From: Aquarana catesbeiana
Taxonomy: Eukaryota > Chordata > Amphibia > Anura > Ranidae
Assembly: GCF_042186555.1 (NCBI RefSeq)
Contig: NC_133328.1
Coordinates: forward strand, 57,335,431-57,399,430
Direction of reading: 5' to 3'
Length of the DNA stretch: 64,000 nucleotides
Shown: in pieces, positions 19,798 through 34,700 of the stretch
How the letters are laid out: the number at the start of each line of letters is the position of its first letter
Position numbering within the stretch: the first letter of the stretch is position 1
Notes under the pieces: model-generated
What the model saw: only the letters and a program-made list of their open reading frames with translations
Told to the model about the DNA's origin: nothing
The model's database searches: none
Translations under genes and position numbers: made by a program

Positions 19798-22700
19798 GTA
19801 AGTTTGTCACCAGATTCATAAAATTGAAATGCACAAATTTCAAACAATGAATATTGTTCAGTATGCAATATGGTGCATTACAGATTCTAGTTACATTGTG
19901 GCAGTTTTTAGACCATACAATAAAATAAGCTAGAATTCTGCAAATGGTCTATACACTCTTAATTAGGGATGGTCCCAATGTTCGAACCGAAAGTAAGTTC
20001 GACTCGAACATCGGGTGTTCGTTTATTCGCAAACAAACCGAACATATGATGTGTTCGTAGCAAATTTGAGCGCCCCAAAATGCACTGCGATATCGCAGTG
20101 CATTGACGGCTGCTGATTGGCCAAAGCGTGCACCTGACCTGCATGCTTTGGCCAATCACAGCGCGATCTGCTGTGAGAACCATGCACTTGCCGGAAGGCC
20201 TTCCATGGAGGCGGAGTTTTTTTTTTTCTATTTTTCGGGTCCGTCAGCGTCGTGATTGACAATGGATGTACATTGCGGGACACTTTTTTTTTTTTTAATA
20301 AAGGAATTGTCAAAAACTGTCTATTGTGGTTTTTACTTTTTGAAACTTTTTTTGGTGAATAGGAAGGGGTACAATATACCCGATACCCATTCACGTAGGG
20401 CCGGGATCTGTGGCCCCCCACCTGCAGACCCCAACAACCAATGGCCAGATTTGTCAGGAAGAGGCTCTTGTCCCTATCAACATGGGAACAGGGTGCTTTG
20501 GGGGGGGATCCCAAAGCACCCTCCCCATGTTGAGGGCATGTGGCCTGGTATGGTTTAGAAGGGGGGGACGCTCTGCAGTCTGTCTTCCAGACTGCATGCT
20601 TGGATAACAGGATAATGGTCTGGTATGGATTTTGGGGGGGGGGGGACCCACACCTATGTTTTTTTAAAATTTTGGTGTGGATTTCCCCCTAAAAACCATA
20701 CTAGACCCAAAGGGCCTGGTATGGACTGAGGGGGGGCGGGGGACCCACACGGATTATTTCCTTGATTTTTCATCTATATTGCCGGGAGTCGTCAATACAT
20801 TACAGCCACAAGCAATTTTTTCCTTTGGAAATGTAATTTTGTTGTGGCACTGTTCTACACATTGCATAGATGCGCCACTTTACAGGCAGACTAAGGGGAC
20901 CCCACATGCATGATATTTAAAGGAATTTTTAATTTTTACTGTTTCACTTTAAGCATTATTAAAATCACTGCTCCTGAAAAAACAGTAATTTTAAAACTTT
21001 TTTTTGCATTGATACATGTCCTCTGGGGCAGTACCCAGGTCCCCATACACTTTTAATGGCAATAACTTCCATATAAGCCTTTAAAATTAGCACTTTTGAT
21101 TTTTCATGTTCGTGTCCCATAGACTTTAATAGGGTTCGCATGTTCGCTAAAACTTTTTGCCTGTTTGCATGTTCTGGTACAAATCGGAGGGTGTTCGGCC
21201 CATCCCTACTCTTAATGCACTTGTCCTTTACTGCTCTATCCTCTCTTGCCCCAGCAGTTTGGTGATCAGTTTATACAGACACCACTTTTAAGAGATATTC
21301 TTCTCCCTGATGCTGTACAGCCTTTCTCCCAAACTGTTCAGAATTCTGCATAGTGCTACTTGCAAATACAAGTTGCAGACTTCAGTTCCTCACTGGACCG
21401 AAAGGCTGCATAGAGGCCCTGGTCTGAAATTAATGGAGTCCAATGTGCACAACTTTGATATCTGCAGACAAAAGGTTGCGTTGCGCCAGGAAAAAATGCA
21501 CAGAAAAAATCTTGTAGGAGCGGGATTACAGGTAAGTACTGTATAAACTATGATCAAACTACTGGAGAAGATTGTGAAAGGATAAGTGCATTAAGGCCTA
21601 TTTATGCTGCAGAGCGGATAGTGTTATTCCATGGACCCTGCAGTGTTTTCTCAATAGTGAGCCTACGGTTGCCAATTAATTTTCTTCTCTCTGCTTAACA
21701 CTGCAGAGAGAACTCCGTGATTGGATGAGTGTCCTGTCAAAAAACTTTGACAGGTCATGTGACTGTACTCTCTTGCCCCCTGTTTTTTTTCCATTCAATG
21801 CTATGAATATTGGCCTGCTTGCTTCGGGGTCTGTAATCAATCAGAACACATTTATTAAGCCCAGTACTGTCGGAAGTCAACGCTACTGCTTTATGATTGG
21901 GGTCCTACAAGTACTTTTATCTTATAACTGCTTCCTAGTATGTTCCAGCTATAAAATAATAATGTCTTTTGTGTTGACTTGTTAAAGAATAGTACCCCTG
22001 TTTACTTTTCATGCTCTCTCCTTCCAGTTTGATCCATTAGCAATTGAAAGTAAGAAGGCTGAAACAGCTGTGTTGATGCTGCAGTCTCCAGAAGAAGAAA
22101 TTCTCAGAAAAGCCTGTGATGCCTTGTATAAGTTTGCACAGAAAGGTTAGTTTTCTTTGAGGAGAAATCATGAAATCATAAGTGTTGGAAAATGTGTGTA
22201 AATGTTGCAAGCCGAATGTAGATTTTCAGAATGACAGTCACCAGATCGCTTCCACAGACCCCCAGATTGGGCGCCATACTTGCCATATTTCCAAGATTCT
22301 TATATCCCACCTGAGGGCCTGGGACCCAAATGGTGTGTGTCGCCATGTACAGGGGAGGGAGACCAACAAACGCCCGTTTGCTGATCTCATCTAGCTAGTT
22401 AGAGCCCAGAAGCTATGAGGTAGGAAATATTTGACAAAGAAGCAATGAGGTAAGGAAGTTGGATCACGACAGCCAAAAAAAAAGAATTTTAAGATGTGGA
22501 GGTGGCTCGGAGCAATATAAGGGCCTTTTTGAGATAGTAATACGCTGTTTAGGAGATATTTACTGTAGATGAAGCCGGTGACGTCAACTGCGTATGCGCT
22601 CTGAAACTCCTTCAGAGTCCTGTGCCGTAAAGGGCGGGTCTCACGTGCATGCTTGGGAGAGACGTCATTGCGGCTCCAGCCACTCACACAGCCAGAGTCC

Positions 22701-25700
22701 ACGAACCCAGAAGTAAGACCGGGTGAAGATGGAAGTGCCTTCAGCGGTGACAGCGCCCTGCTGGAGGGCTTCGTTTCAAGGTAAGTTTCACATAATGTGC
22801 TAGTATGCGATGCATACTTGAACATTATGACATTGCCTTGCAGGCAGGGGCAGACTGACCATTCGAGCACTCGGCCACTGCCCGAGGGCCCCATGCCACT
22901 AAGGGGCCCCATCAGGGTTGCCAGGCTCAATAAAACCAGGGACAGTATGTAAAAATCTGTGTTTTTTTTTAAATCCCAAGATTATAGCTGCCCCGCCTCT
23001 CCAGTACCCTTTCAGTGTGTGTATTCTGTGTGTGTATATTGTGTGTGTCTGTGTGTGTATACTGTATGTGTGTGTGTGTATACTGTGTGGCCCCATAATC
23101 TCCTATTGCCTGGGGGCCCCGTAATCTTCTCCTATTGCTTGGGGGCCCCATAATCTCCTATTGCCCGGGGGCCCCATAATCTCCTATTGCCCGGGGGCCC
23201 CATGAGTTGTCAGTCCGCCCCTGCTTGCAGATTTAAAGAAAGGCCAGCTGTTTACTTTAAGTGACAACACTGATCTGAATTCAGAAGCGGTGCAGCAGCA
23301 TTGTCACCCCATCACAAGAAGCTAGATGAAGTACACTTCACTGACAGCATCATCAGATATTCTTAATACTTGAGAGGGGGACAAAGAGAAAAACTATAAT
23401 TGCAGATGCACTTACAGTTACGTGCTGCTGCACATTTTTATTTTATTTTTATAGGAGACTATAGTTCCATTTTAATAATAAACTAAACATTCATTGCCTA
23501 GCTGTGCAGATGTTAAAACAAGCATGTATCATACTATAGCCACAATCTGTAAAAATTGCATTAATGCCAAATTGCAAGTTGTTGTGATATTGGCAGCAAA
23601 ACTGTTTCATGTTGACATTTATAACGATCATCAACATAGATCTATAATGATGTTGCTTACTACCTCACTTTCTACAGGTCACCCAACTTAATTTTATTGA
23701 TCCTGTAACAAGCTGTAATTTCCTTTCGATAACACTAAATTATTAAATCCTGTTCCTGCAGGAGATGAAAATAAAGTAACACTTCTAGGACTCGGCGCGG
23801 TAGAATCATTATCTAAGCTCATCTCTCATGAAGATAAAACAGTTCGCAGAAACGCAGTCATGGTGTGTGGGATCATGGCAGCACACAGTAAGTTAATATT
23901 TAAAAGGGTTTCTGAGACAAACTGTGTTAAGTACCATCCATGATTTATTTTTATTTTTTTACACTGACAAATACATTTTCAAGACAAGCTTTCCTGGGTC
24001 TAACCCTTTCTTTTAAAGCCTAAGTTAAATAAAAAAAAAAAAATAAATATGCACAAGGGACATTTATCCATTGTGGTGCTGCTGTGCTCTTATGTAGCAG
24101 AAATCTTTCTACTCCAAAATCCCCTTCCCCCTTGCCGTAATCTTTCCATGCTGCGGGGCTTAATAGAACTAAAACAGCTTTCACAGGCTATTATCAAGAG
24201 TGCCCAACTATGCCTGCCTATGACCTCCCCAAGTGTGCACCCCACCCCTCATGCAACTTCCCCCCCACCATGCTTCCAAGGCTCAGCTGTCCCACCTGCG
24301 GGCCTGGGACCCACATGGCAAGTGCTGCTTGAGGGAAGTGAGACCAGTGAACATTCGTTTGCTGATCTCCCCTAGCTGTAAATAACCTGGAAGTGACATC
24401 ACTTGTTGTTACTTTCCCTCGCTGTAGTGATCTGCAGACCATTAGCTTCAGTGGCAGGCAGGTAAGACATCAAAGGCTCAAAAGACCCCTGATGTCTCAT
24501 TAAAGAGAACCTGTCACAAAGTATGTATATCACATAAGGGATTCCTTATGTTTGTCCCTTATGTTATATAAATAAAGTTTTAATGAAAAAAATAGTGACA
24601 AAAAAAAAGTTGCACCCGAGTGCTAAGACCCCCCCCCCTCAATTTTAATTTTGAGCCTCCCCCTCCTTACACACACACACACATGTGAAAACACCCAACA
24701 GGGGCACCTATATGCAAAAATGTTGCTTGTGCTACACATATTACATATCAACGCGCACAATGGATTAAGAATAATAATTCCAACCCTATTATTTATGGGT
24801 AACTCTAAAGTGATGACCTATAGGAGCTTTTAAAGTGTCACCTATGGAAAATATAGTGTACAAAATTTATGTTGTTTGGCAGGCTCCTTCAATTTTAAAA
24901 CTTGACATGTTTGGTATCTATTTACTCGATGCAGCCTCATATTTTATATTATATAAAAAAATTTGATAACATATTGTGTTTATGTGCACAAAAATGGACT
25001 AGTGCATATTTTACTTGAAATTTGCACTTGATAAACTGATAAGCTTGATAAACTGTTACGTAAATATCATGTGACATAAAAAATTGGAACTAGCAGCATT
25101 TTATTCTGCAGGGTGCCTGCTTTCAGAAAATATATAAAGTTTGGGGGTTTTAATTAACCTTCAGGCCTAAAATTATTTTTTTAACATGTAGCAAGGTCTC
25201 CGGTCTTGTCCAGTCTAATGAGGACCTCCAAGGCCAAAGATAGATGACAGCCTTCAATATGTAGTGGGTTGTGAGGCATAGTGGGTGCAAAGATGGTGAA
25301 AGTCATTGTGCGCCAGACACTTCTTGGATGTAGAAGAGGTTTTATTTCTTTTGACAGTCCTTTTTGTATTTTTGGGGGAAAGAGGGTTAGGGCCAGGATA
25401 CCCTTAAGTAGTTATAGATTCAATTGACAGACTCCAAGACTTAAATAGGAAGATAGCCGTGCAGGGAAAGGCCCCAGCAAGGTGCCACATCTGCACGTGC
25501 AGGAACGCTGTCTCCTATGGTAACAGTCCTTTAACAGTTCCTAACTCAAACGTAACAGTTCTTTCAGCTCCACTACAACTGCCTCTTGTAGTTCTTCATC
25601 ACTGAGCTCCCGGTCTCTCATTAGACCCTCTGATTTACTGACTGTGAATCCCTTGAGCTCCTCCAAGGTTGCAGTGGTATCTCCCTCAAGCATCACCCCT

Positions 25701-28700
25701 GCTTCTCTGCTGGGTCCCTAGCTTGGCACTCCAGATACTTCTCAAGTTTCACCCCTGCTAACCGGCGAGGTCCATGGCTTGCCTCACAAGGCTGCTCTGC
25801 AAGCGTCTCCTCTGCGGGATGGGTCCCTAACTTGATCACCGCCTGAAGTTTCTCGATTCTACGTGGTGCCCGTTTGGTGAGAATATGGTTCCGGTACTTT
25901 CTTCAGTTACTCACTGTGGTCCCTGGTAAAAGTCGTTAGTCCCTTTGTAGCGAACAGCTTCCCTTCTACCTCTGACTGACAGGTTCTCCGGCCGGCAGAA
26001 CCGTCACTTTTGGTTGGACTGCAAGCCGCAGTCCCAACCTTGCGCTGCCCTCTTACTTCTGGATAGGCCCTCACGCAGCCTAGCAGCCAGATGCCCCCAG
26101 GATAGGCCCAATCTCCGACCTAGCAGCCCGGGGCGTACAACACACGTCCACACAGCTGTCCAGGTGGCACAGAACATAGATCACCTGACCTCACCCAAAT
26201 ATATAGATTCTCCCAGCAGGCCAAGTGATTCAAGAAAACCCCTGCCCATTGGCTGAGATACCCCATATACTCATAACCTGACCTTGGCTTGCCCTTCTCA
26301 TATCTAGTACCACCAAGTAAGGATGAGCTCCGGTGTGTTCGCACCACGTACAGAGCCTGCCAGGAAGTTGGCACTGTGCTGCGCTAATCACAGGCAGTGA
26401 GACATTGTCCCGATGCACGGCTGCAGAGATCGGGAAATGTCTCAACGCCTGTGATTAATGCAGCACAGTGCCGACTTCCTGGCGGGCTCTGCACGTGGGC
26501 TGTGCGAACACGCCTGAGCTCATCCTTGCCACCAACTACCCAGCCACCTAGTGGTAGAAGAGAAAAGTGCAACAAGTCCAAACTTAGGGAGAAATCAATA
26601 GATCTCTTGGCAAGTAAATTTGTGAGGAGCTTCCTGACTAAACCTCAGGGTGCTACAAACATTTGTGCAAAAAAGCACAAAAACAGCCCAGGCAGGGAAA
26701 GGGTTTTAAGTCCAAGCAAAACTGAGAAACACTGAAACCTACTTTTGTGTTTAGCACCCCCTCCCATAGCCTCTGAATAAACAGACGCTTGCCCACTGTG
26801 GCTTACTTTATTTGAAGCCTAATGTCAGATAAGCAATCTTGATGCTGGCAGCAAGTGAAACATGGCAGTTCCTGTACAAGCCTGTGTATTGTATGGTGCT
26901 GCGAATGTGCAATGGCAGATCTCTATTCTTGGAAGACGCAGAAGGGACTGACCTCACATTTTCCATAATGTTCAAAGTAATACTGGTTTCCAATATTAGG
27001 TATGTAACAATATGGATTTACAGATATTAAATGTGTCTGAAAGTAATATAGAAATTCTCCAAACAGTCAAAAGTAGGCCTGGTGAGGCCCTGATCTTGTT
27101 GCACTGTCCATGCACTGTAGATGTCAACTCTGCTAAAGCTAAATTCCACCTTATATTAGAGCCTATACCAGAAACCCAATACTAGAGGCTTTGCAGCCAA
27201 TAGAGTCTCTTGTAGAGGAATGTTCAAATATGTTAGTAAGGCTTAACTCCATAGAGCTGTGGCTTAGTGCAGAGACATTGGAGGTGGTGCCTACAATATG
27301 TAAGCAGTAGGTCTGGTCTTGAGGACTCCCCTGGTGCACTGAAATGCTTCATAGGATCCTAAAAGTACTTTTAGAAACCTTTCAGCTCCTTCTCCATACT
27401 GTTGGTTTAGCTATTTAAAGGACCTCTATTGTGAAAAAATTTGAGGCTCTCGATGAGGTTTATACATTTTAGGCTGGGTTCACACTATTGCGAATTGGAT
27501 GCAATTTTCACGCATCCAATTCGCATGTCAGAAGACTGTGACTGGCTCTCAATGGAGCCGTTTCACACATCTCTGGAGCGGCTCCAGAGCGAAAAGTTCT
27601 GTGCATCTTCTGGTCTGTTTCAGGTCCGAATTCAGCCAAAAATTCGGACTGAAATCGGACATAAAATAGTGAACAGGGACCCACCGTGAACCCAGCCTAA
27701 ATGTATTTATTCCTTTTTAGTTTCCATACTTTAATCTACATTTTTGTTCATGTTTGCCTGCAGACAAAGGTAGAGAGAAAAATTGACAGTTGAGACAATA
27801 ACTATAAAACTAACAGGGATGCTAGACCAGTTTGAGGGCCCATTCACATGTTCACATTCTGGTGGGTTAATGTGCATATTGTTGCATGTTGTGTTAAAAC
27901 AGCCTATTCATTGGAGTGGGATGCCCAAAGCACTAGAATGCACATGTGCCATTTTTAGCAACACAATGCACAACTATGCTTTACCAAATGTTGTGGTGGG
28001 CTTCCACTCAGAATTAATTGCACTGTAGCACATTAACACACATAATGGGGTTGATTTACTAAAGGTAAATAGACTGTGCACTTTGCAAACTGCAAGTGCA
28101 GTTTCTCCAGAGCTTAGTAAATGAGGTAAAGCTTAACTTTGCAAAGCGTACCCAATCATGTGCAATGAAAATTAAAAAACAGCATTTTTGCTTGCACATG
28201 ATTGGATAATGGAAGTCAGCATAGCTTCTGCTCATTTACTAAGCTCTGGAGCAGCTGCACTTGCAAAGTGCACAGCTTATTTGCCTTTAGTAAATCAACC
28301 CCATTGCATGTTGCTATGCTTTGCAGGGCTGCCTTTAAGGCAGGGCAAAAGGGACAGCTGCCCTGGGCCCCATCATTGTTTTGGGGCCCAAAGCAGCTGT
28401 CTCATACTTGCCAACTATCCCAGTCTAAATTCTCTTGTCCCTTGAAGTTTTAGTCCTGTGCTGTGTCTCGATATCTCAGTGTGAAGTTCTGTTACTAATG
28501 CCATGTACAGATGGCTCACCTGCAGACCCTGTGTTTACATGTAAATACCCTGCATTGATATGTAAATAGCGGCATACCAGCTGCAATGATATGTAAATAG
28601 AGGCGGCATTCATATGTGTATCATGCCCCCTGAGGTCATATCCTGCATCACTTCTGCTGAATGATGACCACTGGGGGGGGGTAAAGGGGCATGCTTGAAA

Positions 28701-31700
28701 GTCCTGCCTAAAACTGTGGTCATTAAGGCTAACATCAGCCTGTTCTGCAAAGGTAAGCAAATAGGAGATGTAACCCTTTTTCAAAATAACATGGTGCCAC
28801 AGCACCCTGAATTTTGGTGCATATGAATACGCACATCTCAGCAGATGTGTGAGGGTGTCATTAACAATTAATGCCACTGCTGTATATCTGCTAAAGGACA
28901 GCACGTTTCTGTGGTGCCAGGAACGCGAGTTTGCATGCGTTCCCGACAGGCTAAATGTCTCAGTTACATTGTTGGTCAGTGTAAATCGTTTCATTACATT
29001 GGGGCTTGGTGTACAATCCTTTCATTAACACTAGTGGCCAGCGTGAAGATCCCCTTAAATGGGTGGTCAGTGTAAATTTCTGCTTACATTGGTGGTCAGT
29101 GTTAATTGTCTCATTACATTGGGGCTTGGTGTACAATCCTTTCATTCACACTAGTGGTAAGTGTGAAGGTCCCCCTTACACTTGTGGTCAGTGTAAATTC
29201 TTCATTACATTGGTGGTCAGTGTAAATCCCTCCTTACATTGAGGTCATTGTATATCCCCCCTTACACTGGTGGTTGGTGTAAATGTTCCTATTACAATGT
29301 TGTAAGTGTAGAAATCCATCTTTATATTGGTGGGTGGTGTAAAATCCGCCATTACATGGTGTTCAGTGCAAATTCCCCCTCACATTGGTGGTCAGTGCAA
29401 ATTCCCCCTCACATGGGTGGTCAGTGTAGAATCCCCCACTATATACTTGCCAAAGATTTCCAGCTTTGCTCTACTGATTCAGAATTTTCCACAGTGTACT
29501 GCCTCCTAACTAATTCCATCCCCCCAACACTGCCACTGATCCCATCAACCCCCCAGTATTGCCACTGATCACATCCCCCCCCTCCCCCAGCATTGCCACT
29601 GATTCCAGGAGTCCTAGGATCCCTAGGAGTTTTCTGTCTATTAATGGGTCCCCTCACCTCCCGAAGTCCATGGTGTGCAAGCAGTGAGGAGATAATGTGC
29701 TGTAACCTTTAGCAACCAATCAGTGAGCAGTAATGATGTGCACTAACCTCTTGCAACCAATCATTGAGTGGTATTGATGTACAGTAATCTCTAGCAACCA
29801 ATCCGTGAGCAATAATTTTAACTTCTCAAATTACAAAACACATCACGTTCCCTCCGCTCCACTCACTCAAACCTTCTTTAAATACCTAGAACTAGGTTGA
29901 AGAAAATGGGAGACATGGCTTTTTTGCAGCTGTCCCGCGCCTGTGGAATGCCCTACCTGACACCTTGAGGGCCCCCCAATCCACTTACTGTTTTAAAAAA
30001 GGTCTTAAGACATTTCTTTTTAGTAAAGCTTTTTATTCTTTTTAGATGTTCATTTGATTGTATAAACTGCTCTTTTTAACCTGTAGCACTTTGAGGTCTT
30101 TTGATGTAAAGTGCATTATAAATAAAATGTATTATTATTATTAGTAATGATGTGTACTAACCTCTTGTAACCAATCATTGAGTGGTAAGAATGCCCAGTA
30201 ACCTCTAGCAACCAATCGGTGAGCAGTATTGATGTACAGTAATCTCTAGCAAACAATCAGCAAGCAGAAGTCATGTGCTGTAACCTCTAGCAAATATTCA
30301 GTGAGCCATAATGTGTGCTATAACCTCTAGCAGCCAGTCAGTGAGCGGTAATGATACAATGTAACCTCTGGCAACCAGTCGCGTTAGCTGCCTGATCTGA
30401 TTCAGTAAACTAATTTTGAGTCTAACTGCTATTTATTGTATGACTTGGAGTAGGTGGAAAGCAAAATGACATGGGGGGAGGGGCCCAAGAAAATGTTTGC
30501 CCAGGGTCCAATCAATATTAAAGATGGCCCTGACGCTTTGGCGTAACATGTCCGGTAATGCACATTATCACCCAGAAATAGTGTGAATCCAGGTTTAAGC
30601 TATGTGAATAAAAGGTAACCATTGTAAGTATCCCTGGCAACATAAGACTACATTTATACACTTGTATTTTTCACATGATACAATTTCAGGGTAGTGTGCT
30701 TCAGACATGTTTTAGGCACTTTTCACATGTTTTACAAGCAATTTTGTTGATTTACACATGTAATCATTACTCCCTGTGGAAATTGTGGCAAAGGCACATC
30801 AAGCAGCTTTGTCTGAAGAACACTCCTGCACCGTATCTAGACAAGGAGCTGTGACTGCACCCTTATTTATTTGTTCCAAACCCTATTACTGACTTTTGCT
30901 GTACATCTTGGTCTGCAAATATAGAAAAAAGTACACAAAAAGGCATAAGAAAGAAACAAGATGCTTTAAAGTAATGTGTGGTGCTTTAAAGTAGGTGGTT
31001 TACCAAACGTTACTGCACTGCACGATAGCATGCAACCTGACAGCCAGTTGTAAGTCATAAGTAACTTCCCAGTGCCATTAATTCTGAAAGGCACCCCAAC
31101 ACACCTTCAATGCACCACCACTCACAGGTGTGAATTATTTGTGTTGTGGTGGGCTGCAGGAGTGTTGCAACCTGTATTGTGGTGCATGGCAGTCTATTCA
31201 AAATGATTGGGGTTTTTTACTGCAAAGTGGGTCAGTGTGTAAAACTTCAGCTGGGAGATCTGTTTGCAACATTCCCCAAGAATATTTTGTAGATGCTGGG
31301 GGTTGATTAAAACCACGATTATCCAGGAAAAACGGATATACCAGTTTTGGGTGGACTTGACCAAGAAATGGACCATGTCCACACTGTTTTTCCACAGCCA
31401 TCTGCTGTTTTTGAGAGCAGAATGTCAGTAGATTTAGAAAATAATTCAATACACTATATGACATTGTAAAAGGTGTTCAGTAAAGTTGCTCTCTGTCTAA
31501 CCATCCAGAAAAATAATCAATGGCACATCAATGGAATAGAAAAACCTCAGTGTTTCTATTAAGACGTTTTACAACTCGCCAATTCTTCTTCAAAAAGGCC
31601 AAGTGTTTGTAGTTTAACTCAATTAAATCAGCATCCAGCATAATTAGACAGGAAGAGCATTGACCTAGCTTTCATATAGCATGAAGTTTTGGCAAACTGT

Positions 31701-34700
31701 TACATTTTTTAGGTAATCTGTGCTCTTTTTAACATTTTGTTAGATGTTTGAATGAGGTCAGATGAATGAAAATTATCTAATAAATGTGTGTTAATATTTA
31801 AAGAAAGCTTGTTTCTGTAACTGTTTTGTGAATTTCTATGCACATGGACATGTTCATAATTGCCTTACTGCAGCATTTCCCAACCATTTTTTTAAATAAA
31901 TTATCTTTCTCAACCTTTTTAACACAGAGGAAACGTTAAAATAATTTTAATAATTGGGCCTCGGGGAACCCCTTCTAACAAAATGTAATCAGGAGTCATT
32001 GTTGAAATGCCCCTTATTTTGGTGGTCACTGGCAAAAAATTCCTTCCTTACAGTGGTGGTCAAAATGCCACCCTTACAAAAAGCTAAATAGATCGTTGAT
32101 GTCATGTTGCTGGTTCTGCCAAGTGGCATTGGATCTAGAACTATGGTGGCACCATCAGACAAGAGGTCAATAAATTACAGCTCAAGGAACCCCTAACAAC
32201 CTCTGGAGGAGCCGTAATGTTCCATGGAACCCTACTTGTGAATGGCTGGTGTACAGTGTTATTGCTCTCCTTTCTCAGCCTCATTCTATGCCCAGTGCTA
32301 CATTGGAGCAGTTATTCAGTCATGCTACTAAAATCACCATTGATTAAAGTAGAATTCGGGGCTATCAAGAGCCCTTGCACACTGGGGCGGGGGCGGCGGT
32401 AAAACGCCGCTATTATTAGCGGCGTTTCTACCGTCGGTATTCAGCCGCTAGCGGGGCGGTTTTACCCCCCGCTAGCGGCCGAGAAAGGGTTAAATACCAC
32501 CGCAAAGCGCCTCTGCAGAGGCGCTTTGCCGGCGGTATAGCCGCGCCGTCCCATTGATTTCAAGGGGCAGGAGCGGTAAAGGAGCGGTATACACTCCGCT
32601 CCTTCACCGCTCCGAAGATGCTGCTGGCAGGACTTTTTTTACCATCCTGCCAGTGCACCGCTCCAGTGTGAAAGCCCTCGGGGCTTTCACACTGGATACA
32701 CAGCAGCGGCACTTTCAGGTCTGTTTGCAGGCGCTATTATTAGCGCAATAGCGACTGCAAACCGCCCCAGTGTGCAAGGGCTATAACTAATCTTGAAACT
32801 GTTCCCACCCCCAGTCTGGTCACGTGATTGGCTTCCCCGGGTGAGGAGTGAGCTAGCAGTGGCTGCAGGGCGGAGGAGGAATCGTTGACAACGGATGGCC
32901 TATAGTAAGCCTATGGGTATCTTCATCACTTAGGCAAATAAGTTAGTGATAGCCTGGAATTCTACTTTAGTCGCTAAGAGTAGTGATTGAAATAAACGGA
33001 TGAAACACATGGCTGCCTATGGTCTAAGCTACACCATTTGGCCACAAATGTAGATATCCCTTCAAATTATTGAGGTGTTTCCAGTGAAGGGTACTGTTAA
33101 TGCTACAGCATTCAAAGAGGTTTAGACAATTGTGTCCTTCCAACAGTTTGGGGAAGGTCCTTTTCAGTTCCAGCATGATTGTGCCTCTGTATACAATGCC
33201 AACTCATTAAAGTGGTTGTAAAGGCTCAAGTTTTTGTTGCATTCTATGTGTGAAGGTAAAAAAACCTCCTCTATGTAGCAGCCCCCCAGCCCCTTCTAAT
33301 ACTTACCTGAGGCTAATCTTCCTCCAGCGATGTGCACAAGAGCTTCAGCTCTCCAGGGACTCTCAATACTCATTGGCTGAGACAGCAGTGGGAGCCATTG
33401 GGCAATGAGGAGAGAGTGGGGTAGGGCCGAGCCATGGCTCTGTGTGTGAATGGAAACGCAGAGCCGCAGCTCATGAACGATACTGCTTGGGTGCCCCCAT
33501 TGCAAACTGCTTGCTCTGGGGGCAGAAGGGAGGGGCCAAGAGCACCAGCGAGAGACCAGAGAAGAGGAAGATTGGGGCTGCTCTCTGCAAAACCACTGCA
33601 CAGAGCACATAAATATAACATGTTTGTTATTTATAAAAAAAAAAAAAGAAACCCTTTAAAATCACTTTAAAGTCATAGTATAAGTTTGATGTGGAGGAAC
33701 TTTAGTGGCTTACACAGAGCCCTGACCTCAACCATACTGAACCACTTTCATTAAACAGACTGATATTGTATTATAAGGAGTCATTTGTTTTTTGCCCGTC
33801 ATGGCCCATTGCAGAGATTTCTCTTTACTTCCTGTCCTGTAGACACCTCATCATCAACAGTAGAAGTGAAAGGAAATCTCTCCAAAGTAGGAAGACCTGT
33901 CTTAAGCTGGCCATACACTATTAGATTTTCAAATGAATTCTTAATACATTCAATGACTTGGCAAATGTCATTCAAAAGTACAAAATTTAGATTGCTTTAA
34001 ACATTTGATTTTTGACCAAATGGACTTTTCCAAACAAAAGCCACATACACTGTTAAAAATGTGTTCATTCAAGAAAAATTTTCCACCCTGCTTCTTCCAA
34101 ATGTTATCATTGCTGTGGTCAATTATGAACTTTGATTTGATACTACTAACAATTAGAAAGTTTAATGAACATTCCTAATAAAAAAAACTTTGAACAAAAT
34201 TCTACAAGTGTATGGCCAGTCTATCTTGGATAGTTGCCACCACAACAAGTTTGCAATTGGAAGATTTCCTCTCTCTTCATGACAAAGGTCGGGTACTGCC
34301 CCCCCATCCATCACAGCCTTCCCCTGTCCATGCGTCCGGCCCCTTTCAGGACGCCGGGCGCATGGATTCCAATGCGGGGTTTTTTTTTTTTTGAAGCACT
34401 GATTAGAGCCAGAGGCTCTAATAGGCTTCAAAATAGGGTGGGCTCAGGTCGCAGAGAATGCGCTCACAGCCCACCTAGGTGTGTTGCAACAGCGAAGGAA
34501 TATTCGCTATTGCAACACTGATCCTCCTTCCAGCCAATCAGGAAGCGGGTTTTGACACCCGTCACCCGATTGGCTGAAAGGACAGGCGATCCTATTGGAT
34601 GCCTAGGAGGAGCCGCATGCTGGAAGTCGCTGATGTAGGAGAGGACACGGAGCCACTGCACGCTGCCCGCCACCCGCCTAGATGATGTACGTGCCAGACC

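Larger units (their letters stand above)
28324..30532. mobile_element. 2.2 kb hAT-like non-autonomous element carrying two minisatellites
   Basis: Ends CAGGGCTGCCTTTAA and TTAAAGATGGCCCTG are inverted repeats. The flanking 8-mers ATGCTTTG (28316-28323) and ACGCTTTG (30533-30540) differ at one base, fitting an hAT target duplication. GGGGCCCAAAG near the left and GGGGCCCAAGA near the right extend the TIR similarity. Inside are a ~30-bp minisatellite, a ~38-bp minisatellite and an L2-like LINE tail. No transposase frame. Confidence 0.65.
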
